A stretch of DNA of 7,596 bases from Candidatus Vogelbacteria bacterium (GTDB lineage Bacteria > Patescibacteriota > Minisyncoccia > Phycocordibacterales > XYD1-FULL-46-19). This document shows, in pieces, positions 6,093 through 7,596 of the stretch. Within the stretch, counting starts at the first letter, position 1; every line of letters begins with the position of its first letter. The stretch lies in assembly GCA_026395035.1 (NCBI GenBank), contig JAPLZN010000137.1:1-7596 (forward strand), written 5' to 3'. A program made the translations under genes and the position numbers. Under the pieces are notes generated by a model, which searched no databases, was not told the origin of the DNA, and saw nothing but the letters and a program-made list of their open reading frames with translations.

Positions 6093-6272
6093 AGAGGATT
6101 TCTTAATGCCTGGAATCTTACCGTCGTTGGCCAGCTCGCGGAAACAGATGCGACAGAGACCGAAATCGCGCATAAAGCCATGTTTGCGACCGCAACGAAA
6201 ACAACGCCGGACGACTCGGGATTTGAATTTTGGCGTCTTTAGCGACCGCGCGATGGTTGATTTTTTAGCCAT
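6087..6272 (-). CDS. rpsN: 30S ribosomal protein S14, zinc-binding type (uS14)
   Basis: A 61-residue small-subunit head protein. It is the short zinc-ribbon form: C24, C27, C40 and C43 form a CxxC-12-CxxC site in '[16 protein letters not shown]' and '[11 protein letters not shown]', and the C-terminus '[11 protein letters not shown]' is the universal ending. It begins [10 protein letters not shown]. In the canonical operon it directly follows rplE. Here rplE ends about 1.07 kb upstream, and the intervening DNA holds a foreign-looking segment. The 93-bp region before the ATG is a normal heptad-type gap with no Shine-Dalgarno. A candidate promoter at 6478-6450 could now drive this and the genes downstream. 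Confidence 0.97.
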   Translation of the reverse strand: MAKKSTIARSLKTPKFKSRVVRRCFRCGRKHGFMRDFGLCRICFRELANDGKIPGIKKSSW

Positions 6273-6280
6273 GATGACTA

Positions 6281-6367
6281 ATTAGAAATTTAAAATTATA
6301 AATTAGAAATGAAAATTCGGGTCAAAAATCCAATTTTTAATTTTTAATTTCTAATTATTAATTAAAT
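6281..6367. repeat. Paired inverted heptad arrays upstream of rpsN
   Basis: The left block (6281-6315) is ATTAGAA, ATTTAAA, ATTATAA, ATTAGAA, ATGAAAA. The right block (6333-6367) is ATTTTTA, ATTTTTA, ATTTCTA, ATTATTA, ATTAAAT. This is nearly the same design as the rpsN-rpsH gap. By analogy the fifth right unit should carry the stop codon of the original upstream gene (TAA at 6364-6362). The codons before it do not show an L5 ending. Confidence 0.85.
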
Positions 6368-6371
6368 AAAA

Positions 6372-6474
6372 CACCCGGCCTATACTTCCTCGCAAGCAAG
6401 GAAAATCTAGTGGGTAACCGCTTAAGCCCTGATTAGATGAGCTAGGGACATCCTAGCAATTATCAGGCCAAGTG
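6372..6474 (+). other. Foldable region, candidate structured RNA or mRNA leader
   Basis: This gene-free stretch can fold as a closing stem with three hairpins. The closing stem is CAC/GTG (6372-6374 with 6472-6474), then GGCCT-ATA (6377-6384) with TAT-c-AGGCC (6461-6469). Inside are TTCCT/AGGAA (6386-6390, 6399-6403), ATCTA/TAGAT (6405-6409, 6434-6438) enclosing GTGG-GTAA-CCGC (6410-6421), and GCTAGG-GACAT-CCTAGC (6441-6457). The GTGG/CCGC stem needs a G-U pair on the plus strand and would be a C-A mismatch on the minus strand, which favours plus-strand RNA. The terminator that follows also works best on the plus strand. I found no convincing plus-strand promoter. It matches no RNA family I know. 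It overlaps a minus-strand promoter candidate, so a purely DNA-level role is equally possible. Confidence 0.35.
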
Positions 6475-6478
6475 TCAA
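6450..6478 (-). promoter_or_regulatory. Candidate promoter reading into rpsN and downstream r-protein genes
   Basis: On the minus strand a perfect TTGACA (6478-6473) is followed after exactly 17 bases by TAGGAT (6455-6450; four of six to consensus). Transcription would start near 6443, giving a leader of about 170 bases that includes two hairpins before rpsN. If real, it compensates for the separation of rpsN from rplE. Confidence 0.45.
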
Positions 6479-6480
6479 CA

Positions 6481-6520
6481 AAAGCCTGTTTCAAGGTTTT
6501 ACCCTTGAAACAGGCTTTTT
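6481..6520. terminator. Strong intrinsic terminator hairpin
   Basis: A perfect 16-bp stem (6481-6496 with 6503-6518) and a 6-base loop TTTTAC. On the plus strand it runs into T5-C-T3; on the minus strand only four Ts follow. It lies 9 bases beyond the stop of the 6527-7072 gene and can end that minus-strand transcript. The better T-tract points to a plus-strand transcript ending here as well. Confidence 0.8.
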
Positions 6521-6526
6521 CTTTCC

Positions 6527-7072
6527 TCATGGACGATGTCTTTTTCGACGCCACCGCGGGTCCCCTCCCATCGGGATAAGGACCGCATGAACAGAGCAAC
6601 TACTGGGAATTTCGGCTGGACAGGGTCCGGGCCTCTCCCGGGGTTTCGGCCGAAACTTAGGCGGACAGAGGATTTCATAGGTCATATCCTCTTCCAGGTC
6701 TTGATAGTCCCGACCCTTCCTTCTCCTCATTACTTGAGTAAAAGCCCTTCTCTCCTGGTTGATTTCTTTTACTTCCGCCGGGGTAAACTCTCTCATTTCT
6801 CCCTGCTCCCACGGCTGTAGGCCCTCCTCGGCATAGTCCCAAAAAGAAATGTTCCAGGGGTCGATCTTCCTAATGAACCTATCCCACTGAGAAAGAGAGA
6901 AGGGTTTGGTAACGATTCGGAGAAAGCGCCTAAAACATTCATCCTCCGCTCGTCTTTGGTTTCCGTGCCGAGAAAGGATGGCTCGAAGGTGGGTGGCCTT
7001 CTCTCGAGCGTCCTCCAGATGGAAACTGATGAGCCGATCTCGAACCTGCTCAAAAGGTGAAGCTTGTGGCAT
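6527..7072 (-). CDS. Unrecognised 181-residue basic protein, likely part of an inserted segment
   Basis: I do not recognise this protein. ATG 7072-7070 is fixed by a textbook Shine-Dalgarno, GGGGAGGT (7084-7077), four bases upstream. The longer in-frame extension to 7186 would cross the promoter. The N-terminal two-thirds look helical and charged: 'FEQVRDRLISFHLEDAREKA', 'RRAEDECFRRFLRIVTKPF', 'SLSQWDRFIRKIDPWNISFW', 'EFTPAEVKEINQERRAFTQV'. The last 45 residues are proline- and arginine-rich with two cysteines and end RWRRKRHRP. There is no signal peptide, membrane segment or catalytic motif that I can name. It has its own consensus promoter and a terminator right after its stop, so it is a self-contained transcription unit. 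It differs from every neighbour in its Shine-Dalgarno and lack of heptad repeats, which suggests a foreign origin. It lies divergent to the relB-like start; a regulatory link is possible but not shown. Confidence 0.7.
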   Translation of the reverse strand: MPQASPFEQVRDRLISFHLEDAREKATHLRAILSRHGNQRRAEDECFRRFLRIVTKPFSLSQWDRFIRKIDPWNISFWDYAEEGLQPWEQGEMREFTPAEVKEINQERRAFTQVMRRRKGRDYQDLEEDMTYEILCPPKFRPKPRERPGPCPAEIPSSCSVHAVLIPMGGDPRWRRKRHRP

Positions 7073-7076
7073 TTTT

Positions 7077-7084
7077 ACCTCCCC
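7077..7084 (-). promoter_or_regulatory. Strong Shine-Dalgarno of the unrecognised gene
   Basis: GGGGAGGT stands four bases before ATG 7072. It decides the start codon and is the only clear Shine-Dalgarno in the window. Confidence 0.85.
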
Positions 7085-7109
7085 ACGATTTATTTTTAAT
7101 TCCTGTTTA

Positions 7110-7138
7110 TTTATACCTGAAATATACATTTTTGTCAA
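7110..7138 (-). promoter_or_regulatory. Near-consensus housekeeping promoter of the unrecognised gene
   Basis: TTGACA (7138-7133), a 17-base spacer, then TATAAA (7115-7110), eleven of twelve matches to the sigma-70-type consensus. Transcription would start near 7103, giving a leader of about 30 bases that contains the Shine-Dalgarno. Confidence 0.75.
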
Positions 7139-7168
7139 TCCCAAAGCAAAACCCGCCGCCACCGAGTA

Positions 7169-7196
7169 TTGACACTGTATATACAAAGTATATACT
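7169..7196 (+). promoter_or_regulatory. Promoter of the relB-like gene with palindromic operator
   Basis: TTGACA (7169-7174), a 16-base spacer and TATACT (7191-7196). Two copies of the self-complementary octamer GTATATAC (7177-7184 and 7188-7195) with an AAA spacer fill the spacer and the -10. This is the classic layout for autorepression by a ribbon-helix-helix antitoxin. The expected start near 7203 is the first base of the ATG, so the message would be leaderless. Confidence 0.7.
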
Positions 7197-7596
7197 TATG
7201 CTATGAATACTATAATCAACATAAGGATAGATAAAAAGGTAAAAGCAGGAGCACAGAAAACACTGGAAGCGATGGGGCTTGACCTGTCTTCCGGAATCAA
7301 GCTTTTTCTTAACCAGGTAGTTACCGAACAAGGTATCCCCTTGCCAAAAGTATCCTTAATATCGTCGTCGGCCGTCTCTGGAAAGATAACATTTTCGCGC
7401 AAACCGATGGTTAAATTACCAAGCTCATCGAGGCTCTTTTCATCAAAACCCTTGAAGTCGCGAGTTCGAGGAAAAGCGATATTCCAAAGTTTTTCGAGAA
7501 AACCGAACATCCGCTTGCCCCGAAGAGTAACGGCATATCCGATCACATCCCCTTGGCGGGTCTTGAAAGTCGCGATAGCCTTCTTGGCTCCGCGCG
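7196..7596 (-). CDS. rplE: 50S ribosomal protein L5 (uL5): N-terminus beyond window, C-terminus replaced
   Basis: L5 binds 5S rRNA in the central protuberance and contacts the P-site tRNA. The visible 84 native residues start 'RGAKKAIATFKTRQGDVIGY' and continue 'AVTLRGKRMFGFLEKLWNIA', 'FPRTRDFKGF', 'GNLTIGLRENVIFPE', 'DDDIKDTFG', matching E. coli L5 from 'KARKSVAGFKIRQG' to 'VRG'. The family then needs about 28 residues (LDITITTTAK...FPFRK in E. coli). Here similarity ends at Gly 7345-7343, and the frame reads 48 unrelated codons antisense to the relB-like start, ending TGA or equivalent stop at 7196. That tail contains a hydrophobic run 'FTFLSILMLIIVFIA'. I searched the minus strand from 6280 to 7340 for the missing ending and did not find it. 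The gene is either truly truncated or joined wrongly in assembly. Confidence 0.88.
   Translation of the reverse strand, partial: RGAKKAIATFKTRQGDVIGYAVTLRGKRMFGFLEKLWNIAFPRTRDFKGFDEKSLDELGNLTIGLRENVIFPETADDDIKDTFGKGIPCSVTTWLRKSLIPEDRSSPIASSVFCAPAFTFLSILMLIIVFIA
7203..7342 (+). pseudogene. RelB/DinJ-family antitoxin, 3' part lost at the junction with rplE
   Basis: From ATG 7203 the frame encodes 46 residues that match the RelB/DinJ antitoxin N-terminus: MNTIINIRIDKKVKAGAQ, then TLEAMGLDLSSGIKLFLNQV and VTEQGIP. This is the ribbon-helix-helix DNA-binding half, with a first strand 'INIRID' and the helix pair around 'LEAMGLDLSSGIKLFLNQV'. At about 7342 family similarity stops, and the frame continues open to the window end through antisense rplE sequence, at least 85 further codons. 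The C-terminal half that wraps the RelE/YafQ toxin is gone, and no toxin gene follows. The DNA-binding half and its operator remain, so it might still bind its own promoter. I treat it as a remnant, not a working antitoxin. Confidence 0.75.

Noticed and set aside
3375..6367. CRISPR array
   Set aside because: The units are 7 bp, degenerate and adjacent without unique spacers, and they lie between r-protein genes with no cas genes.
6372..6474. tRNA gene (cloverleaf-like fold)
   Set aside because: There is no 7-base T-loop with TTC, no standard acceptor stem and no anticodon arm of proper size; the length is also wrong.
6372..6474. Integron attC site or group I/II intron core
   Set aside because: Core-site consensus (RYYYAAC/GTTRRRY), group I P7 elements and a group II domain 5 were not found, and no L5 3' exon lies downstream.
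6361..6480. Residual L5 C-terminal coding sequence next to rpsN
   Set aside because: All three minus-strand frames were read; none shows the VTTAK-type strand or a GFPF ending.
7100..7186. Longer start (to 7186) for the unrecognised gene
   Set aside because: The extension crosses the consensus promoter, and the strong Shine-Dalgarno fits only ATG 7072.
7350..7361. Target-site duplication or inverted ends for the inserted segment
   Set aside because: I compared bases near 6361-6380 with 7330-7350 and found no convincing direct or inverted repeat, and no transposase is present.

Overview
The window is most of a ribosomal-protein 'spc' operon from a bacterium that looks like a member of the Patescibacteria (CPR). 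It reads entirely on the minus strand, from right to left. The gene order is rplE (partial), rpsN, rpsH, rplF, rplR, rpsE, rplO, secY, adk, map, then a hicB-hicA toxin-antitoxin pair cut by the left edge. The CPR placement is an inference. It rests on the absence of rpmD (uL30) between rpsE and rplO, the small zinc-type uS14, short r-protein variants, weak or absent Shine-Dalgarno sequences, and AT-rich gaps filled with degenerate 7-bp repeats.

Layout: 1-497 is hicA (truncated) and hicB; 555-1316 is map; 1391-1996 is adk. 2035-2180 is an intergenic block with a perfect 30-bp palindrome and a bidirectional terminator that closes the secY transcript. 2181-6272 runs from secY back to rpsN. 6273-6367 is an ordinary heptad-filled gap. 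6368 to about 7342 is a segment of different character. It holds a foldable sequence, a strong terminator hairpin, an unrecognised 181-residue ORF with consensus promoter and Shine-Dalgarno, and a divergent relB/dinJ-like antitoxin start with a palindromic operator. From about 7343 to the right edge is rplE, which lacks its last roughly 28 codons.

Two genes expected to be essential are damaged. rplE is cut at its 3' end where it meets the relB fragment head-on. secY has lost about 30-40 codons around TM7-TM8 together with its reading frame. Because rplE and rpsN keep their canonical order and orientation on either side, the 6368-7342 segment looks like an insertion or replacement within the operon. 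A strain-mixed or chimeric metagenome assembly remains a serious alternative, and the secY lesion makes it more likely.

The genes make a coherent unit. Ribosomal proteins of both subunits are expressed with the Sec translocon channel, a nucleotide kinase and the N-terminal methionine-trimming enzyme. The most distinctive unexplained structure is the family of heptameric repeat arrays. They sit in nearly every gap between the core genes, often touching the stop codon of the upstream gene and sometimes paired in inverted orientation. They are absent from the hicBA unit and from the inserted segment.
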